From Pycnopodia helianthoides (taxonomy: Eukaryota > Echinodermata > Asteroidea > Forcipulatida > Asteriidae): a stretch of DNA of 64,000 nucleotides. The stretch is from NCBI GenBank assembly GCA_032158295.1, contig CM063262.1, positions 3,629,394 to 3,693,393 of the forward strand. The letters run 5' to 3'. The text below holds more notes on this DNA, generated by a model. It did no database searches, had not been told where the DNA came from, and worked only from the letters and a program-made list of their open reading frames with translations. Positions within the stretch are counted from its first letter, which is position 1. The DNA itself is not shown here.

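Noticed and set aside
1..64000. CRISPR arrays, operons, bacterial promoters, prophage
   Set aside because: The window is clearly an intron-rich animal locus; no such structure is expected or seen.

Overview
This is a eukaryotic genomic window that is almost entirely occupied by one large split gene on the minus strand: a Dscam (Down syndrome cell adhesion molecule) homologue. The 5' end lies at high coordinates and the 3' end runs off position 1. I could place 31 coding exons by reading-frame continuity, GT/AG sites and intron phase, plus a candidate signal-peptide exon cut by the right edge. In order they give ten immunoglobulin domains, six fibronectin III domains, one membrane helix and a long cytoplasmic tail, in the arrangement Ig1-9, FN1-4, Ig10, FN5-6, TM, tail. 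This is the canonical Dscam order. About 6.2 kb of coding sequence (roughly 2060 residues) is visible, and the tail continues outside the window. The organism is best read as an invertebrate deuterostome, probably an echinoderm and perhaps a sea star. The protein aligns almost gaplessly with what I recall of vertebrate DSCAM, including the tail motifs EELA.AYE and FTASPP. Exons are single copies rather than arthropod-style arrays, and the introns hold tRNA-derived SINEs and many short terminal-inverted-repeat elements. The species call is inference.

Layout from right to left: 63986-64000, end of a possible first coding exon. 51726-63985, long intron full of repeats. 51390-51725, Ig1. 34633-51389, 16.8 kb intron. 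34632-20324, Ig2 to Ig9. 19862-15098, FN1 to FN4. 14834-13308, Ig10. 8302-13307, 5 kb intron. 8301-6693, FN5 and FN6. 6513-6270, membrane helix. 5656-1, six cytoplasmic exons.

Three things stand out. First, the intron between Ig4 and Ig5 holds an ATG-led exon (28853-28964) that encodes a signal-peptide-like leader. It ends in a phase-1 donor compatible with the Ig5 exon and has a TATA-like box and CCAAT boxes upstream, so it may be an internal promoter and first exon for an amino-terminally shortened isoform. Second, all seven reading-frame breaks in the gene cluster in five exons between 16.3 and 26.6 kb, while exons outside that interval are clean. This pattern suggests sequence errors in one assembly segment rather than a pseudogene. 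Third, the introns contain at least ten families of short foldback or interspersed elements that can be defined by comparing copies inside the window. Some carry CRE-like, YY1-like or nuclear-receptor-half-site-like motifs.

I found no second convincing protein gene, no complete tRNA or rRNA gene and no CRISPR array. Other open frames in the introns are short, unrecognised or made by simple repeats.
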